Below the pieces are notes generated by a model that was not told the DNA's origin, searched no databases, and saw only the letters and a list, made by a program, of their open reading frames with translations. This document shows positions 41,085-50,447 of a DNA stretch of 64,000 bases, piece after piece. Numbering within the stretch: the stretch's first letter is position 1; each line of letters starts with the position of its first letter. The DNA comes from Clostridia bacterium. GTDB taxonomy: Bacteria > Bacillota > Clostridia > Oscillospirales > CAG-272. Location: the NCBI GenBank assembly GCA_017456145.1, contig JAFTJZ010000006.1, positions 1 through 64,000 on the forward strand, given 5' to 3'. The position numbers and the translations under genes are program-made.

Positions 41085-43775
41085 TTATTTCATTTTCACG
41101 CGCAGCGTGACGATCTCCTTGGGAAGAGCCTTGTAGCTGATGGTATTGCCGCCGCTGAGTGCCAGCGGAGCGATATCCTCCTCGGCGAGCGAGGTGGTCT
41201 TGACCCATGCGAGCTTATGACCGAACTTGACCTTGAAGTCGATTTCCTTGGAGGTAGAGTTGTACAGACGAACGATCAGGGTGCTGTCCATATTCTCCGC
41301 GCCCTTGGTCGCAGCGACGACCATCGCGCCGGGGATAGTCTCGTCGGTGACACTCAGCAGCTTTTCCTCCCGACGAACGACGATGTCAGCACGGGGCATC
41401 GGACGGTAGAAGATGTCGGGCATACCGGGGCCCTGAACGAAGGGTCTGCCGCCGATGAACTTGTTGCGATCCACGCACTGTACGGCGGTGTAGGGCAATG
41501 CCATGAACTGCTGTGCGGTAAGTGCGACGGCAGCGTCCTCGTGGTTGCCGGCGTAGGGATAGAGCGCGAGGCGGTAGTTTTGCTCACCAAAGCACTCACC
41601 CTCGGGGGTGATCCAGCACTGTGCCATGGTGTTCTCGCTCTCAAAGCCGCCTGTGATACGGTGAACGGCGCGGAGCAGTGTGATGGCAAGCGTGCCGTCG
41701 TTCTCGCCGTCCATGTGCTCGTACTCATAAAGACCCTCCTGCAGGACTGCAAAGCCGCTTTGCCCGTCGGGGGCGTCGATGCCCACGAAATCGGTGTTGG
41801 GGTGGGTCTTGTCGTCGTTGAACTTGCTGATCTTGGTGCGGGTGATGATATCGTAGGGCTGACCGGCGTAGTTGACGTCACTTGCGATGCCCGTGGGCAG
41901 ACGCAGGCGGAGTCGGTGGCGCATACAGCTGTTGTTCAGCTTAATGGCGATGCCGAGTGTTTCGTTACCGCGATCCAGCGTCAGTGTGATCTCGATATCC
42001 ACCTTGCCCGCGCCGATCTCTCGGTCGATCTTCATGCTGTAGGAGATCTTACGCTCCTGACGCAGCGGACTGTCGACCGTCTTGACGATCTTTGCGCGTA
42101 CATCGGCGTTTGTGACGATTTCGGAGCCGTCGTTTTCATAATAATTATAGGACGTACCGCGATCGGCGTTGTCCTCCATGAGAAGGAGCTCACGGTAGGT
42201 GATGCCGGTCTTCTTGTTGGTCAGATCGATGGTACCGTTCTTATTGATGACCACCTTGAGGAATTCGTTTTCCATGCGGTTGGGTGCCTTCTTGCGCTCA
42301 AGCGTTACGGGCAGAGCACCCTCTGTAGGCGTGAGCAGCAGCGTGCGGTGGGTCATACCCTCCAGCTTATTTTGACGGAACCGAATGGTGTAGGTGTTGA
42401 TGGTCTTGCCACCGGGCAGGTTGATGGGGGAGAGGATGCGCTTTTCCATATTCTTCTTGACCGAGACGACCTCAAAGGGGACATTTACGCCCTTGGGGTC
42501 GCACAGCGTGAAGGCGCCGATATCCTCGTCCGAGGGGATCTCAACCACTGCCTCCAGCACACCGCTGTAGCGCTTTTGGGTGCTGTTGACGCACAGGATA
42601 AGATACTGACGCTCGTTGAGCCCCTCGCGGTCCACATGGTTGAGCCACAGCTCGCTCCCACGGTCGATCAGATCGTCGGCGTTCTCTCGGACGCGGACAA
42701 AACGATCCATCATGTGCGCATGGACAGCATCGACCGAGCACCCGCAGATGGAATCGTGCGGGTGATTCTGGATCAGAACCTTCCACATATAAGTGCCGTA
42801 TTCCTGCGGGAAGTCCCCGAGCCCAAACATGGTGTTGGCAGCGTAGAGCGGCTCGAATTTCTTTTCCAGCAATGCCTGACAGTAGGCATTCTGCTGCTTT
42901 AAGTACACGCGGGAGGCAAGCGTGCCCGTCAGCACGTTGGCAGCACCCAGATCGCGGAACTCTCCTGTGTAGGTGGTCAGCTCCAAGCCCTTCTCTTCGA
43001 TTTCCGCCTTTACGCGGTCGATGTACTCGGGCATGGTATCCTGGAAGAACGCCTCATCCTCAGCAAGCAGCGGTTGAACCTTGGCGATGATCTCGGTCAG
43101 ATCCTCCTGTGCCTCCAGATGGTCAACACCGTTCATCATCAGATAGTTGTGCGTCTTACCGCGGGCAGCGCACATATCGCCTCTCATGCGGGCGAGCGTC
43201 AGTGCCGCCTCACCGTCGTTGGCAAAGCGTTGCGCGTTATTATACCAAGCAAACATATGCTCGCACAGGATCTTGGAGCCGTCCTCGCTTGCCCAGTAGA
43301 ACTGAGACTCTCCTCTGGCAAATCCGCGGCCGAAGATACAGCTGTCCAGCCCGTAGCGAGAGAGGATCTGGGGCAGCTGGGAGCAAAGGCCAAACTGATC
43401 TGCTGCATAGCCGACCTGCATACACTTGCCGAAGTCGTTGGCGATTTTGGTACCGATGAGCAAATTGCGCACGGTTGCCTCACCCGATGTCAGGTGGAAA
43501 TCGTTCTGGACGTACCAAGGACCGACCAGCAGCTTGCCGGCTTTGACGTAGCCCATAAGCTTTTCGCGGCGCGTGGGACGGATTTCCAGATAGTCGTCCA
43601 GCACGATGGTCTGGGCGTCCAGATGGAAACGGTAATCGGGGTCGTTGTCCAGAATGTCGATCAGGTTGTCCATCAGATCAACCAGTCTCATACGGAAATT
43701 TTCCAGCGGAATGTACCATTCTCGGTCCCAGTGGGTGTGCGAGATGATACAGTATTTTCTTGTATCGGTCGTCAT
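41085..43775 (-). CDS. GH38-family alpha-mannosidase (MngB-like)
   Basis: 896 aa (AAGGAG upstream of ATG 43775). The first zinc motif is HTHWDREWY (residues 13-21) and the catalytic Asp region is VGYAADQFGLCSQLPQIL near 120. H-P-H-D-S-I-C-G-C near 340 fits the second metal/substrate site. The architecture is close to mannosylglycerate hydrolase MngB and related GH38 enzymes that release mannose from phosphorylated or small mannosides. No signal peptide, so it acts on imported substrates. It is divergent from the MGH1-like gene and upstream of the GH172 gene. Confidence 0.93.
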   Translation of the reverse strand: MTTDTRKYCIISHTHWDREWYIPLENFRMRLVDLMDNLIDILDNDPDYRFHLDAQTIVLDDYLEIRPTRREKLMGYVKAGKLLVGPWYVQNDFHLTSGEATVRNLLIGTKIANDFGKCMQVGYAADQFGLCSQLPQILSRYGLDSCIFGRGFARGESQFYWASEDGSKILCEHMFAWYNNAQRFANDGEAALTLARMRGDMCAARGKTHNYLMMNGVDHLEAQEDLTEIIAKVQPLLAEDEAFFQDTMPEYIDRVKAEIEEKGLELTTYTGEFRDLGAANVLTGTLASRVYLKQQNAYCQALLEKKFEPLYAANTMFGLGDFPQEYGTYMWKVLIQNHPHDSICGCSVDAVHAHMMDRFVRVRENADDLIDRGSELWLNHVDREGLNERQYLILCVNSTQKRYSGVLEAVVEIPSDEDIGAFTLCDPKGVNVPFEVVSVKKNMEKRILSPINLPGGKTINTYTIRFRQNKLEGMTHRTLLLTPTEGALPVTLERKKAPNRMENEFLKVVINKNGTIDLTNKKTGITYRELLLMEDNADRGTSYNYYENDGSEIVTNADVRAKIVKTVDSPLRQERKISYSMKIDREIGAGKVDIEITLTLDRGNETLGIAIKLNNSCMRHRLRLRLPTGIASDVNYAGQPYDIITRTKISKFNDDKTHPNTDFVGIDAPDGQSGFAVLQEGLYEYEHMDGENDGTLAITLLRAVHRITGGFESENTMAQCWITPEGECFGEQNYRLALYPYAGNHEDAAVALTAQQFMALPYTAVQCVDRNKFIGGRPFVQGPGMPDIFYRPMPRADIVVRREEKLLSVTDETIPGAMVVAATKGAENMDSTLIVRLYNSTSKEIDFKVKFGHKLAWVKTTSLAEEDIAPLALSGGNTISYKALPKEIVTLRVKMK

Positions 43776-43824
43776 AGCATGATCTCCTTATACGCAAAAT
43801 TTTCCCATCAAATGGGGTTGGTTA

Positions 43825-43853
43825 ATCTTACCATACCTTGGCGGCTTTGTCAA
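43825..43853 (-). promoter_or_regulatory. Sigma-A promoter for the 41085 GH38 gene
   Basis: On the minus strand: TTGACA, 17-base spacer, TAAGAT. Confidence 0.75.
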
Positions 43854-43912
43854 GGGATTGTATAAAAAAAGAATGGAAATGATAAAAAAATAAAGAAAAT
43901 CATTTTCACCCC

Positions 43913-43942
43913 TTGACATCTCTCCGGCAGATATGCTATACT
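43913..43942 (+). promoter_or_regulatory. Sigma-A promoter for the MGH1-like glycosidase
   Basis: TTGACA, 18-base spacer, TATACT. It is back to back with the GH38 promoter, which could allow one regulator to control both. Confidence 0.75.
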
Positions 43943-43974
43943 GAATCCAATCGTTCTGTCAGGAGGTTTTATTC

Positions 43975-46056
43975 ATGAGCATACCGAACATCAACCGTCT
44001 TTTGGAGAACAGCGTGCGCTCGGACGTGCACGGATATAATATTTATACCATGGGGCGCGCCGATCTTTCCGTCCCCCCCACGCAGACAGGTCGTAAGTGG
44101 GATGCACCCGTGCCCGGGCTTGCGGGAATCTTTGCGATCGGACATGAGCTGGATCTCAAAAATCCGATCCTGCCCGTTATTTCGATCGGTGGCGTTGTGC
44201 AGAGCTTTGGAGTCATTCGAAATCACTGGACGCCTGCCTATATGGATACCCGTTATCGAAGTACACCGATGGGAGACTACAAATACGCGGGACTTTTGGC
44301 ACTACGGGAGATCAAATGCTTTACGGCAGATGATACCTTTCTCAGTCAATTGACCCTATACAACGATGACCGTGAGCCGATGGAGGTGTCACTGCGATTG
44401 CAGCTGCCCTTTGCCCCGATCGGGGAGGGGACATATGCTGTGGATGCTAAGATCATGCCCCGCTGTCTTGGCAAAAAGGATCCAAGGCTATGCGGCTTTG
44501 TTGCCGCCACGACCGACCGCGGAAATATCGTCACTTTGACGCTGCCGCCGCACGACCATGTGACGGTGCGCTACGGCTTTGCCTTTTCCCTTGTAAGCGG
44601 GGAGCGTGCGCTTGAGAGCTTGAGTGCGGCACTGACGCAAGAGACGCCGCATCTGGATGCCGAAAAACGCTTTAATCTCTGGATGGATACCCATGTTCCC
44701 GCGCTGTACACCGACAACACCGACCTGCGCAAGGTTTATTATTATCGCTATTTTGTTATCAAAAATGCAATTCATACCCCCGAGGCGGTGTTTGTTGATT
44801 CCGATTTCAAGGGAGAGTGCGTATATGAATCACCCTTTGGCGGCTGGTTCGGCGCTCCGGTAGGGCTGCCCATTCCGATGCAGATCGAAGAAATGAAATG
44901 GATGAGAGATACCGCGTCGCTGCGCTCACATATTCGGAATTGGTGCGCCGGCTACGGATCGACCAAGGGGTATGTTCAGTTTACCCCGAGAGCTATCTGG
45001 GATTATTATCGTATCAGCGGGGATCGGAGTATTCTTTCCTCGTTTTACGAGGCGTGCTGTACCTACACCAAGCGCAAATGCACCGCGGATAAGGGAAATT
45101 TGCCGATCACAACGGGCAGTTGGGTGACAGGGGCGGAATATCAGCCTTCCTTTTATCAGTATACCGAGCCCGCATGGGATTGGCGCTGTGATACCGAGGG
45201 AGCGCGGCAGGGGTATCCGATTACCAAGCTGTATCGCGTGGACGAATGCGTGATGCACGCCGCCAATCTCGGTGCTTGCGCAAAGATGGCGCGGGAGCTG
45301 CAAAAAGAGGAGGACGCTGCATCCTTCGCGGAGCATGCGGCGGCTGCGGCGCAAAGCATTCGCAATTTGTTCTGGAATGAGAAAGCACAATTTTTCTTCG
45401 ACGTGGATGTCGCAAGCGGTAAGCAATGCGATCTTGCCTACAACTACGGCGGATTTTTACCGGCGGCGTGGGAGGTGATGGAGGACGCATATCCCTCCGT
45501 ATTTGCGCTTCTGGCGCGTGGCGAGCGCTTTGACGGCTCGTTTACCACGACGACGGTAGATAAGGAATGTCCTATGTTCTGGTTTGACAATTGCATCGCG
45601 GGGCCGACCGCATCCAGTAAGGCAGAGCCGCATCGATACGCCTGTTCATGGAACGGACCGATCTGGCCGTATGCAACCACGCACGTTTTGGAATCCTTGG
45701 TGTATGCCATGCAAAGGACGCCGACACTGCGCGCCACCTTTGCCCGTTTGTTTGAAGAGTATACGGAGCTGCACTTTGATTACGGAGATCGCAGTGCGCC
45801 GTGCATCTGCGAGCATTACCGCATGAGCGACGGATTTTGCTTTTCTTCCTTTACCGAGTATTTTCATTCGGAGTGGATTTCCTTGTTCATGTCCGGCTGG
45901 GCGGGCATCTCGCCAAAGGAAGACGGGATTGCTTTTGATCCCGTGACCGAGGATGTGTTCGTACTGGAAAACGTCGTTGTCCGCGGAAAAAGGTATCGTC
46001 TGTCACAGACTCTTGTGAACGGTCAACTGCAACGGCGCACCGAAGTGATGGAATAA
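43975..46056 (+). CDS. MGH1/GH63-like (alpha/alpha)6-barrel glycosidase
   Basis: 693 aa (AGGAGG upstream). Residues about 1-230 are a beta-sandwich domain. Residues about 240-650 form a helical barrel with CSWNGPIWPYATTHVLESLV near 560, the W-N-G-P-x-W-P pattern of MGH1 (mannosylglycerate/glucosylglycerate hydrolase-like) and GH63 enzymes. The S-D-F-K-G-E, G-P-T-A-S-S and late E-H-Y sites supply candidate acid residues. No signal peptide. Back-to-back arrangement with an MngB-like GH38 fits a shared compatible-solute or mannoside pathway. The exact substrate is inference. Confidence 0.7.
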   Translation: MSIPNINRLLENSVRSDVHGYNIYTMGRADLSVPPTQTGRKWDAPVPGLAGIFAIGHELDLKNPILPVISIGGVVQSFGVIRNHWTPAYMDTRYRSTPMGDYKYAGLLALREIKCFTADDTFLSQLTLYNDDREPMEVSLRLQLPFAPIGEGTYAVDAKIMPRCLGKKDPRLCGFVAATTDRGNIVTLTLPPHDHVTVRYGFAFSLVSGERALESLSAALTQETPHLDAEKRFNLWMDTHVPALYTDNTDLRKVYYYRYFVIKNAIHTPEAVFVDSDFKGECVYESPFGGWFGAPVGLPIPMQIEEMKWMRDTASLRSHIRNWCAGYGSTKGYVQFTPRAIWDYYRISGDRSILSSFYEACCTYTKRKCTADKGNLPITTGSWVTGAEYQPSFYQYTEPAWDWRCDTEGARQGYPITKLYRVDECVMHAANLGACAKMARELQKEEDAASFAEHAAAAAQSIRNLFWNEKAQFFFDVDVASGKQCDLAYNYGGFLPAAWEVMEDAYPSVFALLARGERFDGSFTTTTVDKECPMFWFDNCIAGPTASSKAEPHRYACSWNGPIWPYATTHVLESLVYAMQRTPTLRATFARLFEEYTELHFDYGDRSAPCICEHYRMSDGFCFSSFTEYFHSEWISLFMSGWAGISPKEDGIAFDPVTEDVFVLENVVVRGKRYRLSQTLVNGQLQRRTEVME

Positions 46057-46060
46057 AAAC

Positions 46061-46138
46061 GGGGCTGCGTCATTGGCACAGCTCCTGCGCAAAAATGATG
46101 GGGGTGAATCAAATGCATTCTTACATTTGACTCACCCC
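46061..46138. repeat. Convergent-junction repeat, copy A
   Basis: GGGGCTGCGTCATTGGCACA lead block, then a hairpin GGGGTGAATCAAATG / CATTTGACTCACCCC (46101-46138) followed by TTTCTTT. It lies between the convergent genes ending at 46056 and 46167. Related copies are at 48811-48983 and 51357-51462. It probably acts as a bidirectional terminator. Confidence 0.75.
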
Positions 46139-46166
46139 TTTCTTTACGGGTGATGCACGTGCTCCT

Positions 46167-46727
46167 TCAAAGCATGGTCAGAAAATAAGCAACGTACAGC
46201 CATAAGAACAGCACAAGAACGATCACTGCCTCCCAGAGCACGGCGTGAACGATGTTGCCCACGGGGCGAAAGCCCCAGCGCTCTCTGCGCTCGATGGTCG
46301 CACGCGGCTGCGTCATCAGTGAGATCAGCGCCACGGCAAAGAACAAAAGGGAGAGAAGGGCGCGGTCCAGTATGCACAGTACGGGGGGCGGGGAGGGGAG
46401 TGAGAGCTGCAGCACGGTCATTACTCCGTGGCATAACGTCACAAAACATAGGGCAGGCAGGAGGATGCGATTGACCGTAAAATAGCCGCAGCTTTCAAGG
46501 TGGGCTTTTTGATACACCCTGTTGAAAAATATGCGGGAGAGACGGCCGGTCAGCTGCTCGTTGATCACGCGCGGGGAGAGGCGGGCGTTGAGAATGCGCC
46601 ACAGCGTAGGGCGCAGATAATAGACGTAGGACAGCCAGCAAAGCGCAAGGCAGAGCCAGCCGAGGATGTAGGTATCTTTCAGCGGCGCGGGGAGAGCGCG
46701 CACGGCATCCGCGATCTGTTGATTCAT
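46167..46727 (-). CDS. Membrane protein of unknown function
   Basis: 186 aa (AAAGGAG upstream). Hydrophobic segments lie near residues 20-40, 88-108, 117-137 and 160-183. Between the first two is a basic cytoplasmic-looking loop with several Arg. No recognisable family. It is monocistronic and convergent with the MGH1-like gene. Confidence 0.68.
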   Translation of the reverse strand: MNQQIADAVRALPAPLKDTYILGWLCLALCWLSYVYYLRPTLWRILNARLSPRVINEQLTGRLSRIFFNRVYQKAHLESCGYFTVNRILLPALCFVTLCHGVMTVLQLSLPSPPPVLCILDRALLSLLFFAVALISLMTQPRATIERRERWGFRPVGNIVHAVLWEAVIVLVLFLWLYVAYFLTML

Positions 46728-46912
46728 GAGGGCTCCTTTCCATCGGATCTGTTATTTATAAGTATACCATATCTTGGCGCTTTTTTCCATAGCAATGTGA
46801 AAAAAAGATGAAAAAATCGGCGGATGCGAAAAAGAGACGTCCCGCTTTCTGTGTAAAATCCACAAAAATTAAGAAAAAATTTGTCAAGTATGTCGAAATT
46901 CTTGGGAGCGTC

Positions 46913-46941
46913 TTGACATGCGCCGAAAAATTTGGTAAACT
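46913..46941 (+). promoter_or_regulatory. Sigma-A promoter for the 46999 surface protein
   Basis: TTGACA, 17-base spacer, TAAACT. A 16-base palindrome CTGCCGCATGCGGCAG follows at 46966-46981, near the 5' end of the transcript. Confidence 0.75.
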
Positions 46942-46998
46942 ATTAAAGTATACCTGAAACTTACCCTGCCGCATGCGGCAGAGAAACGGAGTGTAACC

Positions 46999-48531
46999 AT
47001 GATGAAACGTTGGATCTGTATCGTACTGACGGCGCTGCTTTTGACCGTCAGCATTTTGCCGACCTGTGCCGCCTACAAGAAAGTGAACAACGACCGCGCG
47101 GAGGAGAACCCCTTTTTCCTGAACGACTGTGACAGTGCAGACGGCTGGAGCGCGACGGAGGGCGTGGAAATTGCATACGATCGGGACGAGGCGACCGAGG
47201 GCTTTGGCAGCGTGCGTTTTACTACGGATGTGACTGCCTACAGCAACGCGACGGTCTATCTGCGCTGCGATTTCGAGGATGTGTCTCTGGAGAATTGCGA
47301 TTATATCACCTTCGATTTTTACGTTTCGCACCCGGAGCTGGTCTCCGCCACTTATCAGATCTCCGTCATGGTAGGCTCGGGGAGCACCAATTCCAACGAG
47401 CTGTGCGAATGGAAGGCCGCCATGTTTCTGCACGAATATACGGAGGGCTGGAACACCATTACGCTGCCGATTTCTCAGGCGCAGACCTATACCGCGGATA
47501 TGGCCGAGATCGACAACTTCCGCCTGTATTTCAAATACATCAACATGGCGCAGGATGTGACGGATCTGACGCTGCGTATCGATAATATTGAGGCACATAC
47601 TTATGGCTCCAAGGCCATTCAGTTGAATACCTGCGATACGCCCGATTTCTGGTCCAAGGTGGATGACGTCGAGACGTTGAGCCACAAAGAGGGTGAGAGC
47701 GCGCTGGTCTTTTATACCATGCCCATCTCCGCAGGTGAGGGCGAACACCATCTGGTACGGCATTTTATCCTGCCCACGCCGGTCGATTGCAGCAACGCGG
47801 ACTATCTGGAATTTGATATGTACGTCTCAGACGCTGCGGCACTGCGGACGTCAAACTCCAAGTACGGTCTGATCTTTGAGATCACCTCCTCGGGAACATG
47901 TGATAAGGAAGAATATACGTGGGATGCCGAATATTATTATGACAGCATCAAGGACGGCTGGAACCATATCAAGCTGCCTATTGCCTCCGCGGGGATCTCG
48001 GGGAGTGCCCCCAATATGAAAGCGATCAATTATTTCCGTATGCATCTTCTGGACCTGCAGACTGCAGCCAATGATCTTCTGACCATCAAGCTGGATAATA
48101 TCTATCTGTCGGTCATACAGGACGGGATCGACGATTATGCAGAGCCCGAGCCCGTGGATCCTCCCGAAAACAAGCCTGCAGATGATCTTGATCCTGAAGG
48201 GCAGGGTGGAGACGGAGAGACTCCCGCCGCGGATGAGGAACAGTCTGCAGCAGATGCCGAGGCATCTGCTGCTCGCAAGGCACTGACGGCAACACGCGCC
48301 AAGATCGTTGTCGTAGTCTTCGCTTTCATCATCATCGGATTCAACATCGTCGCTGTGCTGCTGCGCAACAAGGAACAGGCAGCGCTTGTTGCCGAGGGCG
48401 AGCCCGAAAACGTAACGGAGATCCTGCAAGCTGCGGAGCAGTCCGCGCAAAGGCAAGAGGATATATCTGCGCCTGCCGAAGAGCCAAAGGAGCAAGCTCG
48501 GGTGCAATCACAAGAATCACAGAAAGAGTGA
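46999..48531 (+). CDS. Membrane-anchored protein with two carbohydrate-binding-like domains
   Basis: 510 aa. A signal peptide covers residues 1-25. Two similar beta-sandwich domains follow (about 38-205 and 208-375), each ending in L-T-L-x-I/L-D-N-I and each with Y-x-x-F-D-x-Y-V-S and W-N-x-I/H-x-L-P-I motifs, the style of carbohydrate-binding modules. A Pro/Glu/Asp-rich linker runs to about 425, then one transmembrane helix (about 433-455) and an acidic cytoplasmic tail. No catalytic domain is visible. It is probably a surface glycan-binding protein. Confidence 0.75.
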   Translation: MMKRWICIVLTALLLTVSILPTCAAYKKVNNDRAEENPFFLNDCDSADGWSATEGVEIAYDRDEATEGFGSVRFTTDVTAYSNATVYLRCDFEDVSLENCDYITFDFYVSHPELVSATYQISVMVGSGSTNSNELCEWKAAMFLHEYTEGWNTITLPISQAQTYTADMAEIDNFRLYFKYINMAQDVTDLTLRIDNIEAHTYGSKAIQLNTCDTPDFWSKVDDVETLSHKEGESALVFYTMPISAGEGEHHLVRHFILPTPVDCSNADYLEFDMYVSDAAALRTSNSKYGLIFEITSSGTCDKEEYTWDAEYYYDSIKDGWNHIKLPIASAGISGSAPNMKAINYFRMHLLDLQTAANDLLTIKLDNIYLSVIQDGIDDYAEPEPVDPPENKPADDLDPEGQGGDGETPAADEEQSAADAEASAARKALTATRAKIVVVVFAFIIIGFNIVAVLLRNKEQAALVAEGEPENVTEILQAAEQSAQRQEDISAPAEEPKEQARVQSQESQKE

Positions 48532-48540
48532 CCGAGAATC

Positions 48541-48798
48541 GTGAAAAAAAACCAACAGTATTTTGCGCCCGTCTGTGACGGGAGGATCTTTCGCATCCAT
48601 GTCACCCGCCATCCGTTGCGAAAAAAGCTGACGATGCAGATCGACGATGAGACCTTCGAGCTGCCGTGGGGGGCGCGGGAAGAAATCTTTCGCCTTGGCG
48701 ACGAGCAGGCCGTGCTCTGCGTTGCCAAGAACGGAAGAATTGCCATTCGTCTGCGCGACGGTGAGGTGCCTGAGTGTGACCCGCTGCAAAGTGAATAA
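48541..48798 (+). CDS. Small protein of unknown function
   Basis: 85 aa from GTG 48541, 9 bases after the surface protein. It is beta-rich with no signal peptide or membrane helix, and ends just before a terminator. Family not recognised; co-transcription with the surface protein is likely. Confidence 0.6.
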   Translation: MKKNQQYFAPVCDGRIFRIHVTRHPLRKKLTMQIDDETFELPWGAREEIFRLGDEQAVLCVAKNGRIAIRLRDGEVPECDPLQSE

Positions 48799-48810
48799 GC
48801 ATACAATGGA

Positions 48811-48983
48811 GAGGGGGCTGCGTCATTGGCGCAGTCCCCTCTTTTGCAATAAAGCTGCTGGTAGGCTTTTTGTCTTTCGGTATTTACGGCTCTTGCCTGC
48901 AAAGCAGTAAAATTGCGGCATTCAGCCGCAAAGTAAAAAGATCGGGGTGAGAATCCGATGCATTTTTGCATTCGACTCACCCC
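48811..48983. repeat. Convergent-junction repeat, copy B
   Basis: A terminator-like hairpin GAGGGGGCTGCG/CGCAGTCCCCTC followed by TTTT (48811-48845), a spacer with small hairpins, then GGGGTGAGAATCCGATGC / GCATTCGACTCACCCC (48944-48983). It lies between genes ending at 48798 and 49008. Confidence 0.78.
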
Positions 48984-49007
48984 ATTCTTTTCGGGCGGTG
49001 CCCGTTA

Positions 49008-49964
49008 TTACTCCTGCGCGTCCATATCCTCGGTCAGAAGTCCCATCTGCCCCATCAGGCGCTTGTTAAATTCTTCGGCAGTGTTGTAACCCATGCGCTT
49101 TTGACGGTTGTTCATGGCAGCGATCTCCAAGATGATGGCAAGATTTCGACCGGGACGTACGGGGATGGTGATAGAGGGAATCTTGAGGCCGAGAATGTCC
49201 ACGGTCTGCGATTCCAATCCAAGACGATCATACATCTTACCCTGTACCCAAGATTCCAGATTGATGACAAGGTCAATGCTTTCGGTCTCCTTGATCGCAC
49301 CCATACCAAACAGACGGCGGACGTCGATGATACCGATGCCGCGCAGCTCGACGTAGTGACGGATGAGATCGGGGGCGGAGCCGACCAGACGCTTGGCGCT
49401 GACACGCTTGATGTCCACCGCGTCGTCTGCAATCAGACGATGTCCTCTTTTGACCAGCTCAATGGCAGTCTCGCTCTTACCGACGCCGCTGTCACCGAGG
49501 ATGAGGATACCCTCACCGTAGACCTCGACCAGAACGCCATGTCGCGTGATGCGGGGGGCCAGGTGGACGTTGAGAGAGGCGATCATGGCGGCCATGATCG
49601 GGCTGGTCTTCTCAGCGGTGCGGAACAGAGGAATGTCATAAGTGCGGCAAGCCTGCTCCATGGCGGGAAAGACGGCAAGATTGGAGGTGAACAGCACGCC
49701 GACGGGGCGCTCCGAGATAAAGCGGTTGATTTTTTCCTCCCGTTCGCTCTCCCCAAGCAAAGACAGATAGCGCCACTCCGCATTGCCGATCAGCTGCATA
49801 CGTGCTGCCTCAAACATCTCAAAAAATCCCGCCAAGGCAAGCCCCGGGCGGCTGACCTCAGGGGTGGTGACCTTCAGGGTCTCGTAATTTTCGGGAACGT
49901 AAATGCGCTCAAAGGAAAATTCCTTCTCCAGCGTAGACAGCGGAATGGAATAGCTTTCTTTCAT
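49008..49964 (-). CDS. hprK: HPr kinase/phosphorylase
   Basis: 318 aa from ATG 49964 (AAAGGAG upstream; the longer GTG start lies in the promoter). The P-loop GDSGVGKSE is near residue 155, and the HPrK signature E-L-R-G-I-G-I-I-D-V near 205 is followed by an R-P-G-R-N-L-A region near 280. It phosphorylates HPr at Ser46 for carbon catabolite control through CcpA. This fits an organism that uses PTS and complex glycans. Confidence 0.96.
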   Translation of the reverse strand: MKESYSIPLSTLEKEFSFERIYVPENYETLKVTTPEVSRPGLALAGFFEMFEAARMQLIGNAEWRYLSLLGESEREEKINRFISERPVGVLFTSNLAVFPAMEQACRTYDIPLFRTAEKTSPIMAAMIASLNVHLAPRITRHGVLVEVYGEGILILGDSGVGKSETAIELVKRGHRLIADDAVDIKRVSAKRLVGSAPDLIRHYVELRGIGIIDVRRLFGMGAIKETESIDLVINLESWVQGKMYDRLGLESQTVDILGLKIPSITIPVRPGRNLAIILEIAAMNNRQKRMGYNTAEEFNKRLMGQMGLLTEDMDAQE

Positions 49965-50002
49965 GGGATATGCTCCTTTCGGGACAATAACGATCTGCCT
50001 AT

Positions 50003-50031
50003 ATTTTACCACAAAACATCGGTTTTGTCCA
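50003..50031 (-). promoter_or_regulatory. Sigma-A promoter for hprK
   Basis: On the minus strand: TGGACA, 17-base spacer, TAAAAT. Confidence 0.65.
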
Positions 50032-50219
50032 CCCCTTTTTGCAGAAGAGTGATAGGTTTCCCGATAAAAGTTTTCGGGGCTTGCTTGCGATGGTTCGATT
50101 CGCGCTTACGACCTACATCAGTGGTCGCTTTTTTTCTTTCAGCTTCAAGGGTTCTTATCACCGTGCCGTCCGTTGTGGCATATACTGCATTGAAATCACA
50201 TGACAAAGGAGTGAGTATC

Positions 50220-50447
50220 ATGAAACTGGATAAAAAAGCGGTGGAGAGATTGCTGGCACTGAATGACGACCAGCTGCGGGAGATCATGCTGCGGCTGGCG
50301 GGAGAAAACGGGATCGATCTGTCGGGCATGGTGCTGCGCCCCGATGATATCGCGGGAGTGCGGCAGGCACTGCGCCTTGCCACAGATGAGGATATTACCA
50401 AGGCAGCACAGCAGCTGGGGCTGATACCGCCCGGTGGCGGCAAATGA
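50220..50447 (+). CDS. Small cluster gene 1: helical 75-aa protein
   Basis: 75 aa (AAAGGAG upstream). It is predicted mostly helical: K-L-D-K-K-A-V-E-R-L-L-A-L-N-D-D-Q-L-R at the start, then a loop, then R-P-D-D-I-A-G-V-R-Q-A-L-R. It ends in PPGGGK. Its TGA overlaps the ATG of the next gene. From memory such short proteins occur in Oscillospirales next to similar neighbours, but I know no function. A CATATACT element about 35 bases upstream could be a sporulation-sigma -10 box, which is speculative. Confidence 0.65.
   Translation: MKLDKKAVERLLALNDDQLREIMLRLAGENGIDLSGMVLRPDDIAGVRQALRLATDEDITKAAQQLGLIPPGGGK

Noticed and set aside
41001..42902. 633-codon open frame on the + strand
   Set aside because: It is antisense to the second GH38 gene and has no motif or ribosome binding site.
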